A stretch of DNA of 64,000 nt from Pyxidicoccus caerfyrddinensis (GTDB lineage: Bacteria > Myxococcota > Myxococcia > Myxococcales > Myxococcaceae). Below the pieces are notes generated by a model. It saw nothing but the letters and a program-made list of their open reading frames with translations. It did not search any database and was not told where the DNA came from. Positions 24,945-33,518 of this stretch are shown one piece after another. The stretch spans positions 62,001 to 126,000 of the forward strand of contig NZ_JAAIYA010000014.1 of NCBI RefSeq assembly GCF_010894405.1, given 5' to 3'. The position numbers and the translations under genes are program-made. The first letter of the stretch is position 1. Every line of letters begins with the position of its first letter.

Positions 24945-26603
24945 ATGAAGAAGCATCTGGTTTTTGCCGTGGTGCCGTTCCTTGCGCTGGGCTGTGGCGA
25001 CGATCTCAAGGACGAGAACGGCGACGGTATCGCGGACGGCGTGCGTGAGCCGGACAGTGTGACGGTGGTGACGCCCGCCAATCCGAAGGGCACCGTTTCG
25101 GGCCAGGTGCTGGGCACGGACCTGAAGCCGCTGGGCGAGGCTTCGGTGAAGATGACCATTGGCAGCTCCGCGGAGCCGGTGGCGACCACCACGGATGCCG
25201 AGGGCAACTTCGAGTACACGGATGTGCCCGCCGGCTCGCAGGTGCTGCTGACCTTCACGAAGCAGGGCTATGCCACGCTGCGCGCCACCGCGACGGTTCC
25301 GTCGTCGGCGGGCAACGTGCCCATCAACAACGGCAACGCGAGCTTCGGCCCCATCACCCTGGCGAAGCTGGACGGCACGCTGAACTTCCTGCTGGTGACG
25401 CCGACGGGCCGTCCCGCGGCCGGCGTGAAGGCGACGCTCGAGGCCACGCCGGCGGGCTCTATCATCCTGTCCAACAACGAGAACACCTCGCTGGTGGTGA
25501 GCACGGTGGTGGTCGAGGCGACCTCCAACGAGCAGGGCGCCCTGGTGTTCACGGGAGTCCCCAGCGCGCCGGAGATGGCGCGGCTGCGCAGCGGCTCGGG
25601 GCAGTACAAGCTGTGGGTCTCCCCGATGGACACCGACAACAACGGTATCCCGGAGACCGGTGGCTATGTGAACAGCTACGCGGGTTCGGATGTGGTCGCG
25701 AACAGCACCCTCCGCATCATCAACCTGCCCTTCTCGCGGCCGACGGGCGGCGCGCTGACTGTCGAGAGCAGCAACGTGGCCAGCCTGACGAGCAACTCGG
25801 AAAGGCTCGACCCGCTGCGCAACGTGATTCGCGCGGGCGAGCCCATCCACCTGTTCTTCAACCAGCCGGTGCAGCAGGGCTCGCTGCTGGCGCGCCTGAC
25901 GGACGAGTACGCTCGCGAGTCGCTGTCGGTCACCGCAACCGTGAGCAATGGCGGCTACAGCGCTACCATCAATCCGGGCGCCACGTTGGTCGATGGCAAG
26001 GAGTACAACCTGGACGTGCGCGCCGTGTCCGCCGAGGGCGGCAGCATCTTCACCTCCACGGGCTTCTTCTTCGTCGGGGATTTGAACAGCCCGCGGACGA
26101 TTTCCATCACGGACGCCCGTTACCAGGAGACCTCGACCGCCAGCCCGAGCCAGCTCAACAGCGGTGAGACGGTCTACATCAACTTCAACTCGCCCATCTC
26201 CCGTGCGTTCACCAGCGCCGGGCACGTCTATGTGCACGTGAACTTCGACATCGGTGGCGCTTCGCCGGGCGTGGTCGGCGACTATCCGGGTGAGGTGAAC
26301 AACCCCGTGGGCTTTGAGCTCTTCAACGCCGAGCCTACGGCTCCCATCCAGACGCGCATCCCGGCCGAGACCCCGGTGTTCCAGATCAACTCCTCGGGTT
26401 ACACGACCCGTTGGGCGTTCACCTTCTCTGGCGTCAACTCCGTCTCGAGCGTGAGCTTCAGCTCGCTCAACATGGTGGTGTCCTTCTCCAAGCTTCCCTC
26501 GCGCTACATCAACGGCACCTACGAGAGCTTCTTGGGCCAGCCTGTCACGAGCGAGCTGGCGGTGACGGGGATCTCCCAGCAGCCCGTGCCCATCGCGCCG
26601 TGA
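24945..26603 (+). CDS. Large lipoprotein with carboxypeptidase-regulatory-like domain
   Basis: The product is 552 residues. The signal peptide ends FLALGCGDD, with Cys17 lipidated. Just after it, KDENGDGIADG reads like a calcium-binding dockerin-type loop. Residues about 40-110 form a beta-sandwich of the carboxypeptidase regulatory-like type (VSGQVLGTDLKPLGEASVKMTI, EGNFEYTDVPAGSQVLLTFTKQGY). The rest is a beta-rich series with Ig-like character (TVESSNVASLTSNSERLDP, VSAEGGSIFTSTGFFF, YINFNSPISRAF) and no enzyme motif. It is probably a surface or outer-membrane-attached adhesion or matrix protein. AAGGTGGGG lies immediately before ATGATG; the second ATG (24945) has the better spacing. The 256 bases upstream hold no gene; GTGCTG/CAGCAC at 24783-24797 is a minor hairpin. 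A strong hairpin follows the stop. Confidence 0.8.
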   Translation: MKKHLVFAVVPFLALGCGDDLKDENGDGIADGVREPDSVTVVTPANPKGTVSGQVLGTDLKPLGEASVKMTIGSSAEPVATTTDAEGNFEYTDVPAGSQVLLTFTKQGYATLRATATVPSSAGNVPINNGNASFGPITLAKLDGTLNFLLVTPTGRPAAGVKATLEATPAGSIILSNNENTSLVVSTVVVEATSNEQGALVFTGVPSAPEMARLRSGSGQYKLWVSPMDTDNNGIPETGGYVNSYAGSDVVANSTLRIINLPFSRPTGGALTVESSNVASLTSNSERLDPLRNVIRAGEPIHLFFNQPVQQGSLLARLTDEYARESLSVTATVSNGGYSATINPGATLVDGKEYNLDVRAVSAEGGSIFTSTGFFFVGDLNSPRTISITDARYQETSTASPSQLNSGETVYINFNSPISRAFTSAGHVYVHVNFDIGGASPGVVGDYPGEVNNPVGFELFNAEPTAPIQTRIPAETPVFQINSSGYTTRWAFTFSGVNSVSSVSFSSLNMVVSFSKLPSRYINGTYESFLGQPVTSELAVTGISQQPVPIAP

Positions 26604-26645
26604 TGAGCGGTCAGGGTTGAGTTTCCAGTACTGAGTGGTCTTCTC

Positions 26646-26679
26646 AGCGCCCCCGTGGAATGGGTTCCACGGGGGCGCT
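26646..26679 (+). terminator. Strong intrinsic-type hairpin after the 24945 lipoprotein gene
   Basis: AGCGCCCCCGTGGAA (26646-26660) pairs perfectly over 15 bases with TTCCACGGGGGCGCT (26665-26679) around a TGGG loop. It is 43 bases after the stop codon. There is no T-run, but stem length and position fit a transcription terminator. Confidence 0.8.
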
Positions 26680-26792
26680 GCTGTTCTGGGGGAAAGCCCC
26701 CCGCAAGAGCTGTAGCGGGCGTCCACGAAGCGGGATTCGGGTCTCCGCGATGGAGTGTGCCGCCGGGTGAGCTGCCGCCCAATGGGTGGAAC

Positions 26793-26811
26793 CCCTGGTT
26801 CTTCCAGGGGA
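26793..26811 (+). other. Small hairpin in the leader of the 26870 gene
   Basis: CCCCTGG (26793-26799) pairs with CCAGGGG (26805-26811) around TTCTT. It lies about 60 bases before the start of the next lipoprotein gene. It may affect the messenger leader or be a weak second terminator; no function can be assigned from sequence alone. Confidence 0.35.
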
Positions 26812-26869
26812 CTGCTGGCTGCTCCCCACAGTACGCGTCGGAACAACGAGTGCATTGCCAGTCCGTGCC

Positions 26870-28765
26870 ATGAACCAATCCCCACGTCTCGCTGTACTCG
26901 CTGTCCTCCTGTTCTGTGCATGCATCGACCTGCCGGAAGTCGAACAGGTTTCGGAAACCCCTGATGCCGGTGAGCCGGATGCTCACGTCGAAGATGCTGG
27001 AACACCGGACGCTTCGGCTCCGGACTCGGGCACCTCGGACGCGGGTACCCCGGACTCGGGCACCCCGGATTCGGGCATGCCCTCCCTGACGGTGACGCTC
27101 GTCACCTCACGGTCGGTCACCAACAGCGACGTTCAGGTGAGCGCCACCGTGGCGGGAGCCTCACCAGACGAAGTCGAGCTCCTCGCGGATGGCGTCGTTG
27201 TTGCCACCCTGGCTTCGCCCTACGAGCTCCGCTGGAGTGCTCAGTCCCTCGAAGAGGGCACCCACGTGCTCTCAGTGAGGGCGACCCTGGAAGGACGCAG
27301 GTTCACGAGTGAATCGCATACCCTCATCGTGGACAGGACGCCGCCTCGCCTGGTCTCTCAGACGCCGCTGACGGGTTCTCAGGCCGTTTCCGTGCACCAG
27401 ACGGTGCGGGCGACCTTCTCCGAGCCTCTTGATTCGACCACCGTGAGCGCCGAGTCCGTGAAGTTGCTGTCTGATACAGGCGTCATCGCCGCGGAGGTCG
27501 TGCTTGAGTCCGAGGGAACTTCGCTCACGATACTGCCCGCACCTCTTCTGCCTGCTGATGCGGTCGTGCAGGTGGAGTTCGAAGGTGCTGTGGCGGATCT
27601 CGCAGGCAATGCCGTCCAGGCGCTTTCGGAGCCCTGGAAGTGGACGGTTCCCGGCTTCCTGCCTCTGGGTGAACCCCTGAGCGCCAGTCCGACCGAGAGC
27701 TCGCAGTCGATAAGCCCGTCGCTTCAAATCGATGGAGCCGGACGGCCTGTCGTTGCGTGGGTGGGCGGAATGGGAGTCGAGTCGCCCTACGGCGTTCGAG
27801 TCAGGAGATGGATTGGCAGTGGCTGGGAACAGCTGGGCGGCGTGCTCGAGGTGCCGGTGGGCTCCACCAGCACCTTCTGTTCACTCACCATAGATGCAGA
27901 TGGGCGGAGCATCGTTGTCTGGCATGAAGTTCAAAGCACTACTGGATCCACGAGCATGCACACCCGCCGTTGGAATGGGTCGGCCTGGGATGTGCTGGGA
28001 GATGTGCCCCTGCGCCAGCAAGGCAGTGCTGACCTCATTGTCTCCAAGGGAAACAGACAAGGGCAGATTGCGCTGGCTTTCGTGGAACAATACCAGGGCA
28101 ATGATCAGGTTCTAGTTGGGCGATGGAACGGCACGACCTGGGGCATGTTGGGAGGGGGGCTCAAGGTCAACTCCTCCCGGTTCGTCTCCGGCATTCAGCT
28201 GGCCATCGATGCGGCAGGAAATCCCGTGGTCGCTTGGAGCGAAAGTACCTCAGGAGGAGACATTGCGGCCTACATGCGGCGCTGGAATGGCAGTTCCTGG
28301 GATGCCATCACGATGCCCGTGCAAACCTTTCCGGGGGAACTGCTCATCGATGACTCAGGTGCCCCCGTCCTCGACGCGCGCGTCTGGAATGGAACCGCCT
28401 GGAGTGCTCAACTCCGGCGGTGGAATGGGAGCTCTTGGGCAACGCTCGGTAACCCCATCAGCCTCTTTTCTGGGGCAACCAATTCCGCAGCGATTGCTAG
28501 CGCCCTCGACACACAGGGAAGATTGAACGCACTGGTTGCCGAGCTAGAAGTCGCAGGAGGGCCCGCCGTTTTCTACATCCGTCGTTGGAACGCGGGAGCG
28601 TGGGAGCCGGTAGGCAGCATCCTGAGGAAGAACTCCGGCTCGAATCCTTTTGGAGCGACCCTGCTCGTCTTGGACTCCTCCGGGCAGCCTGTACTGGCAC
28701 GGGCCGAACAGTCGGAGAGCGATCCCGGCAGCCGCAAAGTCCACGTCTACACGCCCAACAACTGA
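26870..28765 (+). CDS. Repeat-rich lipoprotein with Ig-like N-part and WNG repeats
   Basis: The product is 631 residues. The signal peptide ends LLFCACI (Cys18 lipidated). A low-complexity linker of Asp, Ala, Gly, Thr and Pro (about 30-70) follows, typical of surface lipoproteins in this lineage. Ig-like/SbsA-like beta domains are at about 70-160 and 160-255 (RTPPRLVSQTPLTGSQAVSVHQTVRATFSEPLD). From about 270 on, seven diverged copies of a short motif appear: RRWIGSGWEQLGG, RRWNGSAWDVLGD, GRWNGTTWGMLGG, RRWNGSSWDAI, RVWNGTAWSAQ, RRWNGSSWATLGN and RRWNAGAWEPVGS, with strands such as LAIDAAGNPVVAW between. Seven such blades suggest a beta-propeller. Base composition looks a little lower in GC than the flanking kinase gene. 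It is probably a cell-surface or secreted ligand-binding protein; no enzyme motif is seen. Confidence 0.75.
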   Translation: MNQSPRLAVLAVLLFCACIDLPEVEQVSETPDAGEPDAHVEDAGTPDASAPDSGTSDAGTPDSGTPDSGMPSLTVTLVTSRSVTNSDVQVSATVAGASPDEVELLADGVVVATLASPYELRWSAQSLEEGTHVLSVRATLEGRRFTSESHTLIVDRTPPRLVSQTPLTGSQAVSVHQTVRATFSEPLDSTTVSAESVKLLSDTGVIAAEVVLESEGTSLTILPAPLLPADAVVQVEFEGAVADLAGNAVQALSEPWKWTVPGFLPLGEPLSASPTESSQSISPSLQIDGAGRPVVAWVGGMGVESPYGVRVRRWIGSGWEQLGGVLEVPVGSTSTFCSLTIDADGRSIVVWHEVQSTTGSTSMHTRRWNGSAWDVLGDVPLRQQGSADLIVSKGNRQGQIALAFVEQYQGNDQVLVGRWNGTTWGMLGGGLKVNSSRFVSGIQLAIDAAGNPVVAWSESTSGGDIAAYMRRWNGSSWDAITMPVQTFPGELLIDDSGAPVLDARVWNGTAWSAQLRRWNGSSWATLGNPISLFSGATNSAAIASALDTQGRLNALVAELEVAGGPAVFYIRRWNAGAWEPVGSILRKNSGSNPFGATLLVLDSSGQPVLARAEQSESDPGSRKVHVYTPNN

Positions 28766-28794
28766 GTCCTCCACCGAACACTCCCCTCGCGCCG

Positions 28795-28827
28795 CCGTCC
28801 CATTCGCCAGAATGGGGGTGGGGACGG
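28795..28827 (+). terminator. Hairpin terminator after the WNG-repeat lipoprotein gene
   Basis: An inner stem CCCATTC (28799-28805) with GAATGGG (28810-28816) has a GCCA loop; the outer CCGT (28795-28798) pairs with ACGG (28824-28827) across a G-rich bulge. It begins 29 bases after the stop codon. Confidence 0.55.
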
Positions 28828-28892
28828 GCGCGTCGGAAGAGTCGTGTATAGATTCCCGACCGCCCTTTCCCTACACGTGAGGCGTCGGTTCC

Positions 28893-29363
28893 ATGAAGCG
28901 AACGGCCATGACAGCCCCGGAAGTCGAGGCGCCCGCCAACGCCCGCCCCACCCCTGCCGGCAACAAGAAGCGGGTCCTCGTCGTCGACGACTTCGACGAC
29001 GCGCGGGAGATGTACGCGGAGTACCTCGAGTTCGTCGGCTTCGAGGTGGACACCGCCTCCAACGGCAGGGAGGCGGTGGAGAAGGCACAGGATGGAGACC
29101 CGGACATCATCCTGATGGACCTGTCCCTGCCCATCATGGACGGCTGGGAGGCCACGCGCCTCATCAAGCAGGACGCCCGGACGCGGGACATCCCCGTCAT
29201 GGCCCTCACCGGCCACGTGCTCGCCGGCAACGCGGAGCACGCGCGGGAGGCCGGCGCGGACGAGTTCGTCGCCAAGCCGTGCCTGCCCCAGGATCTGGAG
29301 AACAAGATCCGCAACATGCTCAAGCCCAGCAAGGCGAAGGGGAAGAGCGGGCAGGGGAGCTGA
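28893..29363 (+). CDS. CheY-like single-domain response regulator
   Basis: The product is 156 residues. After a poorly conserved leader of about 25 residues there is one receiver domain: KKRVLVVDDFDDAREMYAEYLEFVGFEV (acidic pocket VVDD), then PDIILMDLSLPIMDGWEATR with the phospho-accepting Asp in ILMDLSLP, PVMALTGHVLAGNAEHAREAGADEFVAKPCLPQDL with the Thr and Lys switch residues. No output domain is present, so it acts by protein-protein contact, perhaps with a histidine kinase elsewhere. ATG 28893 and 28908 are both possible starts. The C-terminus is basic (KPSKAKGKSG). It is followed 117 bp later by the kinase-STAND gene on the same strand. Confidence 0.9.
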   Translation: MKRTAMTAPEVEAPANARPTPAGNKKRVLVVDDFDDAREMYAEYLEFVGFEVDTASNGREAVEKAQDGDPDIILMDLSLPIMDGWEATRLIKQDARTRDIPVMALTGHVLAGNAEHAREAGADEFVAKPCLPQDLENKIRNMLKPSKAKGKSGQGS

Positions 29364-29480
29364 GCCACCCGACATCCCCATTGCCCGGCATCGGACACTC
29401 GGGGCATCACTGTTCCGCTGCGCATCGTTCCCTGCCCCCGTCCGGTTGACCCCTGGCGGGAGGATGCATAGGCACCCCCT

Positions 29481-32400
29481 GTGGGCTCTTCCCCCGCTGC
29501 CTCCCCGTCGCCGCCCGACGCGTGGACTCCCCCGCAGGAGTTCGACGAGTACCGGCTCGTGCGTCCCATCGGCCGCGGGCGGACGGGCCGGGTGTACCTG
29601 GCCCACGACACGCTCCTCGAGCGCCCGGTGGCGGTGAAGTTCATCCCCGCGCTCGGCTCCAACGCCCTGGCCCGCTTCCTCGTGGAGGCCCGCGCCGCCG
29701 CCCGCATCCAACACCCCAACGTCGTCACCCTCTACCGGGTGGGACAACTGGAGGAGCAGCCCTACCTCGTCTCCGAGTTCATCCGGGGCGTCAGCCTGGA
29801 CCGGCTCTCCAAGCCCCAGTCCTGGGAGCGGGTGCTGTCCATCGGCAGGGACCTGGCGCGCGGCCTGAGCGCCGCCCACCGGCGCGGGGTGCTCCACCGC
29901 GACATCAAGCCCGGCAACGCGGTGCTCACCGAGGCCGGCGAGGTGAAGCTGCTCGACTTCGGGCTCGCCAAGCTGCTGGACGAGGCCGCCGAGCCGGGCG
30001 AGGCCTCCGCCCGCCCCGCGGGCGCCGCCGTGGCGCCGAAGCTGCCGGAGGACCTGGACCCGGAGGCCAGCCCCAACTTCTCCGCGCGCTCGCTGGACGG
30101 CGTCTTCCTCCCCTCGCTGCCGAGCGGCGCGCTGGTGGGCACGCCCTACTACATGTCCCCCGAGGCCTGGGCGGGCGAGGACCTCACGGCCCGCAGCGAC
30201 GTGTACTCGCTGGGCGTGGTCCTCTACGAGCTGTGCGCGGGCCGTGGCCCCTTCCGCGACGTGCCCTGGCGGGACCTGCCCAAACTGGTGCAGACGAAGG
30301 ACGCCCGTCCCCTGGCCCAGGCCGCGCCCGACGTGGACGCCGCCTTCGCGGCCGTCATCGACCGGTGCCTGCGCCGCGAGCCGGCCGAGCGCTACACCTC
30401 CGCCGCGCACCTGCTCGACGCGCTGGAGGCCCTGGCCCGCGACGAGGCGCCCACCGACGTCCCCGAGGGCAATCCCTACCGCGGCCTCCAGGCCTTCGAG
30501 GCCGAGCACCGGGGCGTCTTCTTCGGCCGCCGCCGTGAGCAGCGCGCGGTGCTGGACAGGCTGCGCGCCGAGTCCTTCCTCCTCATCACCGGTGACTCCG
30601 GGGTGGGCAAGTCCTCGCTGTGCCTCGCCGGCATCCTCCCCGCGGTGGTGGAGGGCGGGCTGGAGGACGGCCGCCGCTGGCACACCGCGCGGCTGGTGCC
30701 GGGCCGCAGGCCCATGGCGGCGCTGGCCGCCGCGCTCGCCCCGCTGCTGGAAATCGAAGAGGAGCCGCTCGCCGAGGCGCTGCGCAACGAGCCCTCCTCC
30801 CTCGTCCGCCGGCTGCGCGCGAGGCTGGGCGCGCGCGACGGCCTCCTGCTCTACATCGACCAGCTCGAGGAGCTCGTGACGCTGGCCTCCCCCGTGGAGG
30901 CGGCGCTCGCGGGCCAGGCGCTGGGCACCCTCGCGGAAGGGGCCAGTGGGGTGCGGTTGCTGGCCACCGGCCGCAGCGACTTCCTCACCCGCCTCACCTC
31001 CGTCTCCGGCCTGGGCGCGGAGGTGCCGCGCGCGCTGTACCTGCTGTGCGCCCTGACGCCCGAGGAGACGCGCGAGGCCGTCACCGGCCCCGCCCGAGTG
31101 AAGGGCGTGCGCTTCGAGTCCGAGGCGCTGGTGGACGCGCTCGTCGCCTCCACCACCTCCGCGGACGGCGGACTGCCGCTGCTCCAGTTCGCGCTGGCGG
31201 AACTCTGGGAGGCCCGCGACGCGGAAGGCCGCGTGATTACCCAGGCGGCGCTGGACTCGCTGGGCGGCGTGGCCGGAGCGCTGGCGCGGCACGCGGACGC
31301 CGCGGTGGCGCGGCTCCTGCCGGACCAGCGCAGTGCCGCCAGGGGCGTGCTCCTGCGCCTCGTCACCGCGGACGGCACCCGCGCGCGCAAGACGGACCGC
31401 GAGCTGGTGGGGGACGACGCGCGCTACCGGGCCGCGCTGGAAGCCCTCGTCCACGCGCGCCTGCTGGTGGCGCGCGAGGCCCAGGAGGGCACCTCGTACG
31501 AGCTGGCCCATGAAGCGCTGCTGTCCGGCTGGAGCACGCTGGCGCGCTGGCTGACGGAGGCCGCCGAGCGCCGCGAGGTGCAGGCCCGGCTGGAGGCCGC
31601 CGCCGCGCACTGGGAGAAGCTGGGCCACGCGCGCGAGGCGCTGTGGGGCCCGCGCCAGCTCGCCGAGACGAAGCTGCTCGACGTCGGTGAGCTCACGCGC
31701 CGCGAGCAGGACTTCCTCAAGGCCTCGCGCCGGACCATGGTGCGCAGCCGGCGCATGCGGCAGGTGCTGGCGGCGGGCTTCATCCTGTCGCTGGGGCTCG
31801 TCTACGGCGGCCTCAAGCTGCGCGAGCGCTGGGGCCTGGACAAGCAGGTGCGCGCCGAGCTCCAGGAGGCCGCGCTCGCCCTGCGCGCGGTGGGCCAGGA
31901 GCGCGCGGCGCTGGGCTCCGAGCGCGCCGAGGCCTTCCGCCTCTACGGCAGCGGCCACCGCGCGGACGCCGACAAGCTCTGGGGCAGGGCGGGCGCCCAG
32001 GCGGTGGCGGTGCGCCACCGCTATGACGCCGTCGCCGGCCGGCTGGAGCGCGCGCTCGCCCTGGCGCCGGGCCGCCCCGACGTGCGCGAGGCGCTGGCGG
32101 ACTTCCTCTACGAGCGCGCCCTGTGGGCCGAGCAGGATGGCGACGCCGCGACGCTGCCCACGCTGCTCCAGCGCCTGAAGCTCTACGACGTCTCGGGCGC
32201 GCGCTGGCAGCGGTGGAACGCGCCCGCGCGCCTCACGCTGGAGACGCCCGTCCCCGGCGTCCAGGTGGAGTTGCGGCCACTGAGCCGGGACGCGCAGGGC
32301 CACGAGCAGCCCGGCGAGCCGCTGCCGCTCGTCGCGGGCCCGTGGGTGGACGTGCCGGTGCCGCCGGGGCGCTACCAGCTCTCCCTGCGCGCGCTGGGCC

Positions 32401-33308
32401 ACGAGCCGGTGGTGCAGCCCGTGCTTCTGCGGCGCGGGGAGGCACGCAAGCTCGGCGTGCCCCTGCCGCGCGTGGGCGCGGTGCCCGAGGACTTCGTCTT
32501 CGTCCCGCCGGGAGAGGTGCGCTTCGGCAGCTCCGCCGAAGCCAGCGTGCGCGAGTTCTTCAACGCGGTGCCGCTGCACGCCGTGGACGTGCCGGCCTTC
32601 TTCATCGCCCGCCACGAGGTGACGTACTCGGACTGGCTGCGCTTCATCGAGTCCCTCCCGTCCGATGAGCGCGCGAAGCGCCTGCCCCGCGTGGGCACCG
32701 GTGGCTACGCGGGGCTGCTCGCGCTGGACCGCGTGGACGGCACCTGGCGACTGCGCTTCCAGCCCGGCAGCGAGCCCTACGTCGCGCGGGCCGGTGAGAA
32801 GCTGCGCTATGCCAACCGCACGCGGCGCGTGGAGCAGGACTGGCTGCGCTTCCCCGTCAGCGGCATCACCTTCGCGGACGCGGAGGCGTACGCGGCCTGG
32901 CTGTCCTCCAGCAGCCGCGTGCCCGGCGCGCGGCTGTGCTCGGAGCTGGAGTGGGAGCGCGCGGCGCGTGGCGTGGACGGGCGCGAGTACCCGCACGGCG
33001 ACACGCTGGGCCCGGACGACGCCAACATCGACACCACCTATGGCAAGCAGCCCGGAGGCTTCGGCCCGGACGAGGTGGGCAGCCACCCCGGCTCGCGCAG
33101 CCCCTTCGGCGTGGACGACCTGGCCGGCAACGTCTGGGAGTGGACGCGCTCCTGGCTGGAGCCGGGCAAGGCGGTGGCTCGCGGCGGCAGCTTCGCCTTC
33201 GCGGCCACCTCCGCGCGGGCCACCAACCGCGAGCTGCCGGAGCCCGAGCTGCGCGACGTGACGATGGGCATGCGCGTGTGCGCGGACCCGCCGCCCTCGG
33301 GGCCCTGA
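29481..33308 (+). CDS. Ser/Thr kinase fused to STAND-type ATPase, transmembrane helix and FGE-sulfatase domain
   Basis: The product is 1275 residues. Kinase domain at about 24-315: glycine-rich loop RPIGRGRTGRVYLA, Lys53 in VAVKF, HRDIKPGN (139-146) and DFGLAK (159-164). An insert of about 50 residues (169-215) sits before the activation segment end GTPYYMSPEAW. From about 330 a STAND-like module starts with NPYRGLQAFEAEHRGVFFGR, then Walker A GDSGVGKSS (371-379) and LLLYIDQLEELV as Walker B. The helical arm runs to about 750. One transmembrane helix is near 760-780 (VLAAGFILSLGLVYGGL). A beta-sandwich linker (to about 1000) leads to an FGE-sulfatase/SUMF-like domain (1005-1270: FVPPGEVRFGS, PVSGITFADAEAYAAWL, LCSELEWERAARG, GVDDLAGNVWEWT). 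The kinase should be cytoplasmic and the FGE-like part periplasmic. GTG 29481 gives a complete kinase. Confidence 0.9.
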   Translation: MGSSPAASPSPPDAWTPPQEFDEYRLVRPIGRGRTGRVYLAHDTLLERPVAVKFIPALGSNALARFLVEARAAARIQHPNVVTLYRVGQLEEQPYLVSEFIRGVSLDRLSKPQSWERVLSIGRDLARGLSAAHRRGVLHRDIKPGNAVLTEAGEVKLLDFGLAKLLDEAAEPGEASARPAGAAVAPKLPEDLDPEASPNFSARSLDGVFLPSLPSGALVGTPYYMSPEAWAGEDLTARSDVYSLGVVLYELCAGRGPFRDVPWRDLPKLVQTKDARPLAQAAPDVDAAFAAVIDRCLRREPAERYTSAAHLLDALEALARDEAPTDVPEGNPYRGLQAFEAEHRGVFFGRRREQRAVLDRLRAESFLLITGDSGVGKSSLCLAGILPAVVEGGLEDGRRWHTARLVPGRRPMAALAAALAPLLEIEEEPLAEALRNEPSSLVRRLRARLGARDGLLLYIDQLEELVTLASPVEAALAGQALGTLAEGASGVRLLATGRSDFLTRLTSVSGLGAEVPRALYLLCALTPEETREAVTGPARVKGVRFESEALVDALVASTTSADGGLPLLQFALAELWEARDAEGRVITQAALDSLGGVAGALARHADAAVARLLPDQRSAARGVLLRLVTADGTRARKTDRELVGDDARYRAALEALVHARLLVAREAQEGTSYELAHEALLSGWSTLARWLTEAAERREVQARLEAAAAHWEKLGHAREALWGPRQLAETKLLDVGELTRREQDFLKASRRTMVRSRRMRQVLAAGFILSLGLVYGGLKLRERWGLDKQVRAELQEAALALRAVGQERAALGSERAEAFRLYGSGHRADADKLWGRAGAQAVAVRHRYDAVAGRLERALALAPGRPDVREALADFLYERALWAEQDGDAATLPTLLQRLKLYDVSGARWQRWNAPARLTLETPVPGVQVELRPLSRDAQGHEQPGEPLPLVAGPWVDVPVPPGRYQLSLRALGHEPVVQPVLLRRGEARKLGVPLPRVGAVPEDFVFVPPGEVRFGSSAEASVREFFNAVPLHAVDVPAFFIARHEVTYSDWLRFIESLPSDERAKRLPRVGTGGYAGLLALDRVDGTWRLRFQPGSEPYVARAGEKLRYANRTRRVEQDWLRFPVSGITFADAEAYAAWLSSSSRVPGARLCSELEWERAARGVDGREYPHGDTLGPDDANIDTTYGKQPGGFGPDEVGSHPGSRSPFGVDDLAGNVWEWTRSWLEPGKAVARGGSFAFAATSARATNRELPEPELRDVTMGMRVCADPPPSGP

Positions 33309-33518
33309 GCCGCCTGCCCGCACGCCGGGCATGCTGCCAACCTCACACCCCGCGTTACCCGACGCTGGAACCCCCGGTCCTCCCTGGCGTGCCAATGCAC
33401 TGCTCGCGAGCGGACGCTGCAAGTGCCCGTCCGCATGCGGGAGTCTTGCGGTGCACGGCGAGACTGCAAATGTTGCAAGCCGTAGGACGGGGCTGGGTCG
33501 GGTCGGGGAGGTCGGGTC

